Shown piece by piece: positions 26,458 to 35,760 of a stretch of 64,000 nt of DNA (position 1 is the stretch's first letter; every line of letters starts with the position of its first letter). A program made the translations under genes and the position numbers. This stretch comes from Maribacter halichondriae (lineage in GTDB: Bacteria > Bacteroidota > Bacteroidia > Flavobacteriales > Flavobacteriaceae): NCBI RefSeq assembly GCF_027474825.1, contig NZ_CP107030.1, positions 1,928,529-1,992,528 on the forward strand. The letters run 5' to 3'. The notes beneath the pieces are model-generated. The model was not told the DNA's origin, did not search any database, and saw nothing but the letters and a program-made list of their open reading frames with translations.

Positions 26458-27402
26458 ATGAAGAAAATAGGGCATATAATTCTAATTGTTTTTGGAGTAT
26501 TATTGTTCCAGATTCACACCTATGCCCAAGAAGATCAACCAGAAATCAGTCTAGAACCCAGTGCCGAAGTCTTCTTAGAGGATTATTCCGATGAATTTCA
26601 AGAAAAATTTTTCGAGGCCTTGAAACAAAAAGGAATCGAAAACCATGACAAGGCCATCAATTTGTTGTTGGAATGCAAGCAGTTGGATGATGCAAACAGT
26701 GTGGTTGATCATGAACTTGCTAAAGCCTATTTTGAGGATAATCAATTCATTTCGGCCCAAGGCCATGCCGTTGAAGCCGTACTTTCCGAGCCAGCAAACC
26801 TATGGTATTTAAACACTTTGGTGAACATATTGCAAAACCAGGGCAGTTCTATTGAAGACGTGAAATCAAAAATCCCTATGGATAATGTCAAGCTTCAAGA
26901 AAATCTGGCTTTAATCTATTTTAAGAAAAGCAATTATGAGGAGGCTTTGAAAGTATTGAAAGGTATAAAAGGCTCTTCGTTTACAAAAGAACTTTCCTCA
27001 AAGATCAATGACTCCATCGAAAATAGAGAACAAGAAGAAAAAAGCCGATCGGTCAGTTTCTCTGTTACGAATGAGGGCTCTTCGAATCCATTAGATGATT
27101 ACAAAGTGAGAATTGAAGGTTTTATAAGAGGCAATAACCTTGGCATTTTAGATCAACTGTCTGCTGAAGCTTTGGAGATTTATCCCTCGCTGCCTTTTTT
27201 CTATTATGCGCGGGGCTATGCATTGAACAAAAAGAAAAAGCATAAAGAGGCCATTGAAGTTCTTGAGGCAGCTCTGGATTATCTGTTGGATGACCCGTCA
27301 TTAGCCAATAAAATCTATCAACAACTCGCTGATGCCTACACGGCGACAAATAATACTTCGAAGGCAAATATGTATCTTCGTAAGGTCAAACCCGGATTTT
27401 AG
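26458..27402 (+). CDS. Periplasmic tetratricopeptide repeat protein
   Basis: A 314-residue protein with a signal peptide (KKIGHIILIVFGVLLFQIHT, cut near TYAQ) and TPR-like helical repeats (for example ALKQKGIENHDKAINLLLEC, AKAYFEDNQFISAQGHAVEA and YYARGYALNKKKKHKEAIEV). It lies between dut and the DUF4292 lipoprotein with 5-bp and 2-bp gaps, so it is cotranscribed. It is likely a periplasmic scaffold, perhaps working with the DUF4292 protein. No specific partner can be named. Confidence 0.82.
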   Translation: MKKIGHIILIVFGVLLFQIHTYAQEDQPEISLEPSAEVFLEDYSDEFQEKFFEALKQKGIENHDKAINLLLECKQLDDANSVVDHELAKAYFEDNQFISAQGHAVEAVLSEPANLWYLNTLVNILQNQGSSIEDVKSKIPMDNVKLQENLALIYFKKSNYEEALKVLKGIKGSSFTKELSSKINDSIENREQEEKSRSVSFSVTNEGSSNPLDDYKVRIEGFIRGNNLGILDQLSAEALEIYPSLPFFYYARGYALNKKKKHKEAIEVLEAALDYLLDDPSLANKIYQQLADAYTATNNTSKANMYLRKVKPGF

Positions 27403-27404
27403 CT

Positions 27405-28202
27405 ATGATGAACGTACCTCGATTTGCACTGCGCTTTCTGGTTCTCGGTGCTTTTTTGTTTTTGGCCTCTTCATGTAAATCGAAGAAAATTATTTCCGAT
27501 GGCACGCTCGATGCCAATATCTCCGCCAAGAACCTGATTAAAACCCACTATCAAAATCAACTTGACTTCAAGACTATAACTGGCAAAATTAAAATTGAGT
27601 ATTCAGATGGAGATGACGCACAATCTGTTGGGGTTAGTCTTCGCATGAAAAAAGACGAGGCAATCTGGATGAGCGCTCCCTTAGGCATTGTTAAGGCCTA
27701 TATTACTCCTGATAGAGTATCCTTTTACAACAAACTCGAGAACACCTATTTCGATGGTGATTTTACATACCTTACCCAACTCTTGGGTACCGAACTCGAT
27801 TTTAAAAAAGTACAGAATTTGCTGTTAGGTGAGGCACTATTCGATTTACGCAAGGCAAAATATTCGGTTACCTCAACAGGTGAGACCTATCTTTTGAAGC
27901 CAAAAGTACCTATTGAACTTTTCAAGATACTTTTCGAAATCGAACCTAAGAACTTTAAAATGGCTTCCCAACAGTTGTCACAGCCCTCTCAAAAGAGATT
28001 GTTGAATATCAACTATAAAAACTACCAGAAAATCAATAAATGGATCCTGCCGAACGAAGTATATATTTTAGCGACCGAAGGAACGAACAGAAATACAATC
28101 AACTTAGAGTATCGAAATATGCAGTTTGATGAACCGGTAAACTTTCCTTACAAGATTCCCAATGGCTACGACGAAATTGTTTTGAGCAAGAATGATATTT
28201 AA
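27405..28202 (+). CDS. DUF4292 lipoprotein
   Basis: A 265-residue lipoprotein: signal peptide with lipobox FLASSCKSKK (Cys about residue 24). The DUF4292 body has beta strands such as KTITGKIKIEYSDGDDAQSV and EAIWMSAPLGIVKAYITPDR, resembling the LolA/LolB-like beta half-barrel fold, and ends PYKIPNGYDEIVL. A role in lipoprotein or outer-membrane handling is plausible but not shown. It overlaps envC by 11 nt. The start could also be the second ATG at 27408. Confidence 0.82.
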   Translation: MMNVPRFALRFLVLGAFLFLASSCKSKKIISDGTLDANISAKNLIKTHYQNQLDFKTITGKIKIEYSDGDDAQSVGVSLRMKKDEAIWMSAPLGIVKAYITPDRVSFYNKLENTYFDGDFTYLTQLLGTELDFKKVQNLLLGEALFDLRKAKYSVTSTGETYLLKPKVPIELFKILFEIEPKNFKMASQQLSQPSQKRLLNINYKNYQKINKWILPNEVYILATEGTNRNTINLEYRNMQFDEPVNFPYKIPNGYDEIVLSKNDI

Positions 28203-29427
28203 GAAAACATATCAAAGCCGATGGTTATTGATTTTAGCCCTTCTGATGGTTCAGGCTGTTTTTGCCCAGACTGATGAACAAAAGGCACTCGAAGCAAAAC
28301 GAGAACGACTCCAATCAGAAATACGGGACATCAATAGATTGCTTTTTGCGCAGGAAAAAGAAAAAGGCAATGTTTTGGATCAAATGGAAGCTCTTGATCA
28401 AAAAATAAACGTACGCCAACAATTGATTCGCGTCACCAACCAACAATCGAATCTTTTGAACCGGCAGATCAATGCGAACATACGTAACATTTCCAAACTG
28501 CGGGAAGATTTGGAGACCTTGAAGAAAGAGTACGGCAATATGATCCAAAAGTCGTATCAGAACAAGTCGAAGCAAAGTCGGCTGATGTTCTTATTATCCT
28601 CCGAAAATTTTTATCAAGCTTTTAAAAGGCTTCAGTATATGAAGCAATATACCAAGTTCAGAAAAAAACAGGGGGAGCAGATTATGGAAAAGACCGATGA
28701 TCTGGCCCGTTTGAACAAAAACCTGACCGAAGAACGCAAGGTTAAGGAAGTTTTGATAGTACAGAACAAAAAAGCCAAGGCGGAGCTGATGGAGGAAATC
28801 AAGAGCCAGAAAGATTTATTGGTAACCATTAGAAAAAACGAAAGCGATTATGCGTCCGCCATTGAAAAAAAGGAACGCGAGGCCAAAGAAATTGACAAAC
28901 AGCTTGAAAAATTGATCCGAGAGGCCATAGCTGCCGCGAACAAAGAATCCGACAAGACAAATACGAGTGATACGTCCAGGTTCTTTTTGACTCCCGAAGC
29001 GACCATTGTCGCCAACAACTTTTCGGCAAATAAGGGTAAGCTGATCTGGCCCGTGGAAAAAGGTATCAAAAGCCAAGGTTTTGGAATTTATAGGGACGCC
29101 GTTTATCCTGGAATAAAACATGAAAGTAACGGAGTCATCATAGCTACGGATGAAGGCGCAAAGGCCAGGGCGATTTTTAAAGGAGAGGTATTGGCCATAA
29201 TTTCCGTTCCGGGTGGAAACAAGGCCGTTCAGTTAAAGCATGGAAATTTCATAAGCACCTATTATAACTTGTCGAATATCTACGTCAAAAAGGGAGATAT
29301 CGTGGAGGCCAAAACCGAATTGGGTGATATTTATACCAATCGGTCTAATGGTCAGACGCGCCTAAAGTTCTACCTTCATCAAAATACCGATAAGCTGAAC
29401 CCTGAGGAATGGGTCTATCAATTATAA
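28192..29427 (+). CDS. envC: EnvC-like murein hydrolase activator with degenerate LytM domain
   Basis: A 411-residue periplasmic protein: signal peptide (about 1-25), a long coiled coil (about 27-250, EKALEAKRERLQSEIRDI onward), and a C-terminal LytM/M23 domain (about 290-411). The metal ligands of active M23 peptidases are not all kept: GIKHESNGVI has Asn where Asp is expected, and TYYNLSNIYV has Asn instead of the His of YxHL. This fits EnvC, which does not cut peptidoglycan but activates amidases at the division site. It overlaps DUF4292 by 11 nt. Confidence 0.88.
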   Translation: MIFKKTYQSRWLLILALLMVQAVFAQTDEQKALEAKRERLQSEIRDINRLLFAQEKEKGNVLDQMEALDQKINVRQQLIRVTNQQSNLLNRQINANIRNISKLREDLETLKKEYGNMIQKSYQNKSKQSRLMFLLSSENFYQAFKRLQYMKQYTKFRKKQGEQIMEKTDDLARLNKNLTEERKVKEVLIVQNKKAKAELMEEIKSQKDLLVTIRKNESDYASAIEKKEREAKEIDKQLEKLIREAIAAANKESDKTNTSDTSRFFLTPEATIVANNFSANKGKLIWPVEKGIKSQGFGIYRDAVYPGIKHESNGVIIATDEGAKARAIFKGEVLAIISVPGGNKAVQLKHGNFISTYYNLSNIYVKKGDIVEAKTELGDIYTNRSNGQTRLKFYLHQNTDKLNPEEWVYQL

Positions 29428-29435
29428 GGAATAGT

Positions 29436-30272
29436 ATGGACAAGATTTCAGATATCAAAGGCACATTTACACTCCATAACGGAATCCAAATGCCTTATTT
29501 GGGGCTCGGAACCTATCAATCCGATAATGATCAAGAAGTGATTGATGCCGTTAAATACGCCTTGGAAATAGGGTATCGTCATATCGATACGGCTTCGGTA
29601 TATGGTAACGAAAAGGGTGTGGGAAAAGGAATCAACGAAAGTAGTGTAGCTCGTGAGGCTATTTTTTTGGTAAGTAAGGTTTGGAATGATGATCAAGGTT
29701 ATGAAAGTACGTTGAAGGCATTTGAAGCGAGCTTAAAACGACTTAATACAGACTATTTAGATCTTTACCTAATTCATTGGCCAGTACCCGGAAAATACAA
29801 GGGCACATGGCGAGCGCTTGAAAAATTATATCATGAAAAACGTATTCGTGCCATAGGGGTCAGCAATTTCATGCGGCACCACCTTGAAGATGTTCTAGAA
29901 GTTGCTAAAATTGTTCCTATGGTCAACCAAATGGAATTCCACCCTTATGTTGTGCAACAAGGTCTTATTGATTTTTGCGAAAGTAAAAACATACAATATG
30001 AAGCTTGGTCACCTTTTATGCAAGGAAAACTTTTCACATTGGATATTTGTGATGAGTTAGCACGAAACTATGGTAAAACACCCGCGCAAATCATACTCCG
30101 TTGGAATTTGCAAAAGGGGATAGTTACTATACCCAAGTCTACCAAGGCTGATAGAATTAATTCTAATGCCGATATCTTTGATTTTGAATTATCGAATAAA
30201 GAGGTAGCCTATCTCGATAGTTTTGATAGAGGGGAACGTATTGGGCCTGACCCCAATAACTTTGAGTTTTAG
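29436..30272 (+). CDS. Aldo/keto reductase
   Basis: A 278-residue NADPH-dependent (alpha/beta)8 oxidoreductase, AKR5-like. The catalytic tetrad is visible: Asp in GYRHIDTASVYGNEKGVG, Tyr in the same motif, Lys in FLVSKVWN and His in DLYLIHWPVPG. NADP-binding IPKSTKADRINSN is near the C-terminus. Starts at ATG 29436 after AAGGAATAGT; the frame reaches back into envC but that part is not conserved. Substrate is unknown. Confidence 0.93.
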   Translation: MDKISDIKGTFTLHNGIQMPYLGLGTYQSDNDQEVIDAVKYALEIGYRHIDTASVYGNEKGVGKGINESSVAREAIFLVSKVWNDDQGYESTLKAFEASLKRLNTDYLDLYLIHWPVPGKYKGTWRALEKLYHEKRIRAIGVSNFMRHHLEDVLEVAKIVPMVNQMEFHPYVVQQGLIDFCESKNIQYEAWSPFMQGKLFTLDICDELARNYGKTPAQIILRWNLQKGIVTIPKSTKADRINSNADIFDFELSNKEVAYLDSFDRGERIGPDPNNFEF

Positions 30273-30283
30273 TAACCTATAAC

Positions 30284-30796
30284 CTAGCCCATAAATAAAG
30301 CTCGTAGTTCCGTAGCTGCGCTTGGTTTCATTTTGCCCGCAAGTACAAGACTTAGCTGTTTTCTTCTCAAGGCACCAGCAAAGCGCTCTTTTTCAAGTTC
30401 GGTTTCGGGCTGAAGTGAAGGTACTTCGGTAGGTTTTCCAGTTTCGTCAACGGCGACGAAAGTATATATGGCTTCATTGGCTTTGGTCCGTTTGCCATTG
30501 TAGCGATCTTCCATCCAAACATCGATATATACTTCCATTGAAGTATTGAAGGCTCTTGAAACAGCTGCTTCTACAGTAACTACACTGCCTAACGGAACTG
30601 CTTGATTGAAGGCAACATGGTTAACCGATGCGGTAACCGTAATGCGCCGGCTATGACGGCGTGCCGCAATGCTGGCCGCACGATCCATTCGTGCTAAAAG
30701 TTCTCCCCCGAAAAGGTTATTCAAGGGGTTGGTCTCGCTTGGGAGTACCATATCGGTCATTACAGTTCTTGAGTCTTTGGGATTTTTGGCTTCCAT
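30284..30796 (-). CDS. Acyl-CoA thioesterase (hot-dog fold)
   Basis: A 170-residue YciA/BACH-type acyl-CoA thioesterase. Starts at ATG 30796 (MEAKNPKDSRTVMTDMVLPS); the frame is open further upstream to 30934 but there overlaps the SPOR gene and is not conserved. The hot-dog core shows NPLNNLFGGELLARMDRAAS (with the catalytic-region Asn/Gly and Asp) and VNHVAFNQAVPLGSVVTVEA. It is convergent with the aldo/keto reductase (12 bp). Confidence 0.88.
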   Translation of the reverse strand: MEAKNPKDSRTVMTDMVLPSETNPLNNLFGGELLARMDRAASIAARRHSRRITVTASVNHVAFNQAVPLGSVVTVEAAVSRAFNTSMEVYIDVWMEDRYNGKRTKANEAIYTFVAVDETGKPTEVPSLQPETELEKERFAGALRRKQLSLVLAGKMKPSAATELRALFMG

Positions 30797-30854
30797 ATCG
30801 CAAATTTTCGGCAAAGATACGAGCAATATATAAGGAGAAAAGCCGGATGCGCTT

Positions 30855-31811
30855 TTATTTTTTTGAAAGCAGCCAAGCATCCTTCGACTGCGTAATCTTG
30901 ATTTTACGTAGTTCTCGTAGCGCTTTTTGGGCATCTGTATAGCGGCTGTAGGTCACCACATGAAGACCATGATCATTGGTGCCCAAATATTCGGCTTCGA
31001 AGCCTCGTCGTTTTAACTGACCGATTTTCTTATCGGCATTTTTCCTGAAGCGAAATGCTCCTGCCACGATATGGTGGGTGGCGACATGCTTCTTTTTGGT
31101 AATGACATCCAAATTGACCGTGGGCAGTTCTATGGGTTTTGCATCAAAGAAGGTTGCCTCCTGAATATGTTCCGAAACTTTTTGTTGAGCCTCCTCTTGA
31201 GCGAGTTGTTGGGCATTTACGGTTTCGTTGTAAAAGCGTAGTCCTGTTAATCCCGTAGAAACGGCCAAAAGAAAAATAGCCGCATATTTTAGATAGGGCC
31301 GAAGTGTAAATTCAGAATGCTCTTTTTGTTCCGGTGTTATGATGAACGGAATACGTTCTTCCATCGCCAAAACTTCTTCTTTCAATACTTCCCGCATTAC
31401 AGGGGCCGACACAAACGATGGAAGTCCGAACGAAGAGGTCAAATAGTTCACCTTGTCCGAAGGTTGAAATACGATTTTAGCATCGCTGTTCAAAAAAAGC
31501 TTCCCGATATTGGCTAATGTCAAATGCTCTCCTTGAATCAGTTGCCCTTTCCAAGTTTTGACAAAGTCGTTCAGTTTGGCCAACATCTCCTCATAAGATA
31601 CTTTTTCCGCCTCTGCCATATAAGACACCAATAGGCCATCATTCGAGGTCAATTGAGCGTTGAACGAAAGCGATTTAGATGGAGGATAAAAAGTATTGGC
31701 ATTGGTATCGATGACCGCAGATTTGGTTTGCGTCAAAAAAGCACCAAAATCGGGGACGACCACACAGTTGTAACGATACAATAATTCGGCGATATAGTGT
31801 TCTAAGGCCAT
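30855..31811 (-). CDS. HU-CCDC81 and SPOR domain protein
   Basis: A 318-residue protein that joins a DNA-binding-like fold to peptidoglycan. Residues about 1-125 hold the two CCDC81-like prokaryotic HU domains (HYIAELLYRYNCVVVPDFGA and HLTLANIGKLFLNSDAKIVF). One transmembrane helix (YLKYAAIFLLAVSTGLTGL) lies near residue 180. The SPOR domain at the C-terminus (THHIVAGAFRFRKNADKKIG, ending KALRELRKIKITQSKDAWLL) binds denuded septal glycan. The topology implies HU domains in the cytoplasm and SPOR in the periplasm. It is upstream of the thioesterase and divergent from dprA. Confidence 0.88.
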   Translation of the reverse strand: MALEHYIAELLYRYNCVVVPDFGAFLTQTKSAVIDTNANTFYPPSKSLSFNAQLTSNDGLLVSYMAEAEKVSYEEMLAKLNDFVKTWKGQLIQGEHLTLANIGKLFLNSDAKIVFQPSDKVNYLTSSFGLPSFVSAPVMREVLKEEVLAMEERIPFIITPEQKEHSEFTLRPYLKYAAIFLLAVSTGLTGLRFYNETVNAQQLAQEEAQQKVSEHIQEATFFDAKPIELPTVNLDVITKKKHVATHHIVAGAFRFRKNADKKIGQLKRRGFEAEYLGTNDHGLHVVTYSRYTDAQKALRELRKIKITQSKDAWLLSKK

Positions 31812-31900
31812 ATCGACAAATATTGGAAAAAATCGGACGGTTCAAAACCCCGAACGTAACTTTTTATTAACATTAAATTTTATGTATTTTGTGGATAACT

Positions 31901-33019
31901 ATGAGCGATTCACAACTCTCTGAAGACGAATTGATTGCCCTTCTGCGACTGCAGAACATTCCTAATATCGGCGATGTGATCGCTAAAAAATTGATTTCGC
32001 ACTGCGGTGGGCCGATGGCTGTTTTTAAGGATAAACGGCAGCAACTGCTAAAAATTGACGGGATAGGTACTTATACCCTTCACGGGCTTTACGATACCGA
32101 ACATCTAGAGGCCGCTCAACAGGAGTATGAGTACATTCAGAGGAATAACCTAGGCTATTCCTATTTTATGGAAGAAGATTATCCTGCTTATTTGAAACAT
32201 TGTATCGATAGTCCTACTTTACTTTTTAGAAGAGGTAATATAGATTTAACCGGCCGTAGAATCATCAGTCTTGTTGGAACGCGTAATATCACAAGTTATG
32301 GTATGGCCTTTTGCGAACGCTTTATTGAAGAAATAGCCCCTTTAGATCCCATTATAGTTAGCGGTTTTGCCTATGGCGTCGATATCTGTGCCCAAAAAGC
32401 TGCTATTAAGCATGGGCTTCAAACTATAGGATGTCTTGCACATGGGTTGAATCAGATATATCCAAAAGTTCATGCGAAATATGTTTCGGATGTTGAAAGG
32501 AATGGAGGTTTTTTGACCGAATTTTGGAGCACCAGCAATCCCGACCGCGAAAATTTCTTAAAGCGCAATCGCATTATTGCCGGAATGAGCGAAGCGACCG
32601 TCGTTATAGAATCCGCCGAAAGAGGTGGAAGTCTGGTTACCGCAGATATTGCCAATAGCTACAATCGAGATGTGTTTGCCGTTCCGGGAAGGGCGGAGGA
32701 CAAATTCAGTGCGGGATGCAACAACCTTATCAAACAACAAAAAGCCCAGATGCTGACCTCGGCTGCCGACTTGGTCTATCTTTTGGGATGGGAAGTTGAG
32801 AAAGCGGAATCCAAAACACTGCAGAAGCAACTCTTTATAGAATTGGACGATACCGAACAATCAATTTACTCCTATTTACAAAAAGATGGGAAACAATTGT
32901 TGGATAGTATCGCTCTTGAATGTAAACTACCGATTTTCAGGGTTTCGTCTACCCTGCTTAATATGGAAATGAAGGGAGTAATTCGTCCATTGCCGGGGAA
33001 ATTGTTCGAGGCGATCTGA
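31901..33019 (+). CDS. dprA: DNA-processing protein DprA
   Basis: A 372-residue DprA/Smf protein that loads RecA on incoming single-stranded DNA in transformation. Helix-hairpin-helix-like N-terminus (LRLQNIPNIGDVIAKKLISH), Rossmann fold with SLVGTRNITSYG, SGFAYGVDICAQKAAIKHG, and ERGGSLVTADIANSYNRDVF (quoted pieces are contiguous motifs of the family). The C-terminal DprA winged helix follows (SIYSYLQKDGKQLLDSIAL). Start ATG 31901 rather than TTG 31889, because the latter falls in the -7-like sequence. Confidence 0.93.
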   Translation: MSDSQLSEDELIALLRLQNIPNIGDVIAKKLISHCGGPMAVFKDKRQQLLKIDGIGTYTLHGLYDTEHLEAAQQEYEYIQRNNLGYSYFMEEDYPAYLKHCIDSPTLLFRRGNIDLTGRRIISLVGTRNITSYGMAFCERFIEEIAPLDPIIVSGFAYGVDICAQKAAIKHGLQTIGCLAHGLNQIYPKVHAKYVSDVERNGGFLTEFWSTSNPDRENFLKRNRIIAGMSEATVVIESAERGGSLVTADIANSYNRDVFAVPGRAEDKFSAGCNNLIKQQKAQMLTSAADLVYLLGWEVEKAESKTLQKQLFIELDDTEQSIYSYLQKDGKQLLDSIALECKLPIFRVSSTLLNMEMKGVIRPLPGKLFEAI

Positions 33020-33027
33020 TAATTTTC

Positions 33028-33041
33028 AGACCAATTGGTCG
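33028..33041. promoter_or_regulatory. Operator-like perfect palindrome after dprA
   Basis: AGACCAATTGGTCG contains the perfect 12-bp palindrome GACCAATTGGTC (33029-33040), the same GACC-N4-GGTC arrangement as at 2043 and 11942. It lies 9 bp after the dprA stop in a 168-bp gap between convergent genes, where no promoter is expected. Confidence 0.35.
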
Positions 33042-33186
33042 GTAGTATTGTGGCAATGCTTCCAAAAGCCTTGCGAATAGTTGTTCATCGATAAAATGTT
33101 TCAATTAAAGGAGATATCTTATTGCTAAAACAGCAGGTGGAATAATCGAACCAACCGAATAGTCTTTTTCATAAAAAAAGAGCAAA

Positions 33187-35696
33187 TTATCGTTGAGGTT
33201 GGTTTTCAGCACCAAAAGTTTCCAAATACGTTCCCGGGATCCCGTTTTCCGATAGGCCCTCTATCGACACCTGTATTTCTATTGCCGTATCTGAATTGAA
33301 AAATTCGACTTTGGCGTTCCCGTTTTCGTCGGTTATGATATTGGGGTTCCAGTACAAGGTTGCCCGATAGTCTGGAGCTTTATGTCTGTCATCCTCCACA
33401 TCATATTTGGGCGAATAGAATTCTTTGGCAAAGGCATGTCCCGCAATCGAAAATTCAGGTGAAAGTACAGGGTTATAGGTTCGGCCCTCTCCTTTTTTGG
33501 TGTAAACGAGAATAACCCCACCAGCACCCCGTGCCCCCCAGATAGCCGACCTAGGTGGCTTTAAAATTTCCAGGCGCTCAACATCAAAGATGAGCATGTT
33601 CTCGATTATGGCAGGTACTGCCCCACCCATACCGACTTCTCCAAAGCCTCCGGAGCCAGAGTTCGATATGGCTACACCGTTCAATACCCAAAGCGGCGCA
33701 CCTCCACTCATAATCGTCACTATCCTCCTTCTATTATCTCCCATAACTATTACTCCAGGGAATAACTGGACCATTTGTAAAACGGTCTGCATAGCAATAT
33801 GGTCTTCTGAATACAGGGTATAATCGGGTTCCATCCCAAAAACGGGTTCCGTTTGTCTTCTGCTTTTTCCTTTTTCATTTCGGTCACTACTACCTCGTCA
33901 AGCTTGGTGACCTTATTGGTTTCGTAAAGGGCTTCCATTCTGCTACGGGCCACGGAGTGGGTTCCATAACCTTCCAATTCATCCGTTTGTTTTAAGATGG
34001 GGCTCTTGAACCGGGCAGACGGCACTTCTATTTTCTGCGGGTCTAGATTAACTTTAACATCCACAGCGTTATCCTTATAATCAAGGGCATTAAAAACCAC
34101 TTCAGTTTCCCCGTTGTAATTAAAATCGGGAATCGAAAACCTACCATCAAGATCGGTCTTGGCCGAGAACATGCCCAATTTCTCCCCTGCTTTGGCCATG
34201 ACATTCAAGGTCGCGTTCGGCATGGGTTTCTCTTTGGTATTGAAAGCCTTTCCTGATACGGTAAGCCCTTCGGCGAACGGAAATTCCTTGGTCGGTTTTA
34301 CATCTTTCCAAACTTCCGGCCAATGGTATTTTCGCCATCCGTTCGTGAGCATAGCGAGGTCGATTTTGGTCTTTGAAAAGAAGTCCCGGATCAACGATAT
34401 TGCCCTTAATATCGGACTCCAATAAGAAATGGCTCAAAATGGTACTAGAACCTCGATCTTTTTTTACCTGTCCAGCATCGGTAGTTGCCAACGATAGGTT
34501 TGTGGCAATGGGTTTTCCTTCGTGATCGGTCACATTGATGCCAAGTGTTACCTTCCCCCTTTTACAAATTTATTGGTGTTTATCTTGGTGCTTATGACCA
34601 ATTCTTCTTGATGGTTAATGAAGATGGGCCTTTCGCACCAAGGTTTATTATAAAGATCAAAAAGGGTCAGGGTCAAAACACCTGCAGGCATGTCGGCCTT
34701 TGGGACTTCGAGCTTCAATGTTTGGTCTCGGTCAAATTCGAACTTGCTAGTGAAGTAGTTTCTTTGACGCAAATACCCCACGATATAAAAAGGCTTGTTG
34801 CGCAATTGCTCGCTTGCCTGAACGAATACTCTTATCGCTTTTTCGTTCAGGTTGTTGACCGAGATAGTGTAGCCCATATCAAGAATCTCAGGCAACGAAT
34901 ATTGTGTGCCGTCATCGAGCTCTGCTAAATAGCGTTCGTCTTTTTTTGGAGTCAATTGAAAGAAGCCCGAACCACGGTCGAAAGTACCCAAAGTCGCTAC
35001 CGTAACCCCTGCTGAATTCAATATTTTGCCGCTTACCTTTCTTGGCAGGCCATCGCTTCCGATAGCCTTGAAAGAGACCTTGCTGGGTAGATCGGCCACC
35101 ATATGACCGCCTTCTGGAAAGAACTGCAGGTCGATTCTATCCTCCATCACCAGCGTGACATCTTGATTGTTTTGCGTATTTACAATGCTCAATTCTTTGG
35201 TAAAGAAAAAATCCGCATCGTAATTTCGCATCCATTGGGTATACGATCGCAATTGACAATCGCCTTCTGACAAATACTTTGGTATTTTAAGAGCGCCCGA
35301 GCTTTTTCCATTAACTAACTGATGGGTCTGTGATACTGCGATTTCTCCATCTGGGCCTATCAAGTCTACATGCACTACCTTGCTGGAATAGGTGTATCGA
35401 TGAAGAGGCCCGGTGACCACATATGCGCTGTACCAAACAGTTTCCCCCGACGCAAACATATTTTTATCGGTATGGAGGAATACCTTTTCAATTGGGTTGT
35501 ATTGGTTGTGACGGCTCGTTTTGCTATTGAGTCGGTTTATAAAAGGATCTTTCGAAGTCTTAGATGGTAATATGGGGTCTTGTTCTTGGTAAAAACTCAA
35601 TACGGTCGATTCTGCCGGGGTGTTCGAAGTAATTCCATGCATAGGAATACAAATCAAGACCAAAAGAAAAAATAAGCCACCTTCGAATATCCACAT
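33187..35696 (-). pseudogene. MG2/TonB-plug/A2M-like protein, copy 1 (short form, disrupted)
   Basis: The shortest of three tandem paralogues. It starts with a signal-anchor-like N-terminus at 35696 and goes straight to the macroglobulin MG2-like domain (FLHTDKNMFASGETVWYSAY, about residue 70), lacking the N-terminal CarbopepD and following region of copies 2 and 3. Then beta-sandwich segments, the plug linker KLDEVVVTE, the TonB-plug-like part (GGAPLWVLNGVAISNSGSGG, VERLEILKPPRSAIWGARGA) and the A2M-like end DYRATLYWNPNIITDENGNA. Three breaks occur: near 34560 and 33840 (homopolymer one-base losses) and near 34365, where 20 nt seem lost after LLFKDQ relative to the paralogues. The last is not a homopolymer slip, so the copy may be truly decayed. 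Repaired length about 840 residues. Confidence 0.75.
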
Positions 35697-35760
35697 GTAC
35701 CTAATTTACAAAGAAAACATTGAAATAGGACGTAGCTAAATTGTTAAAATCAAACAGATT

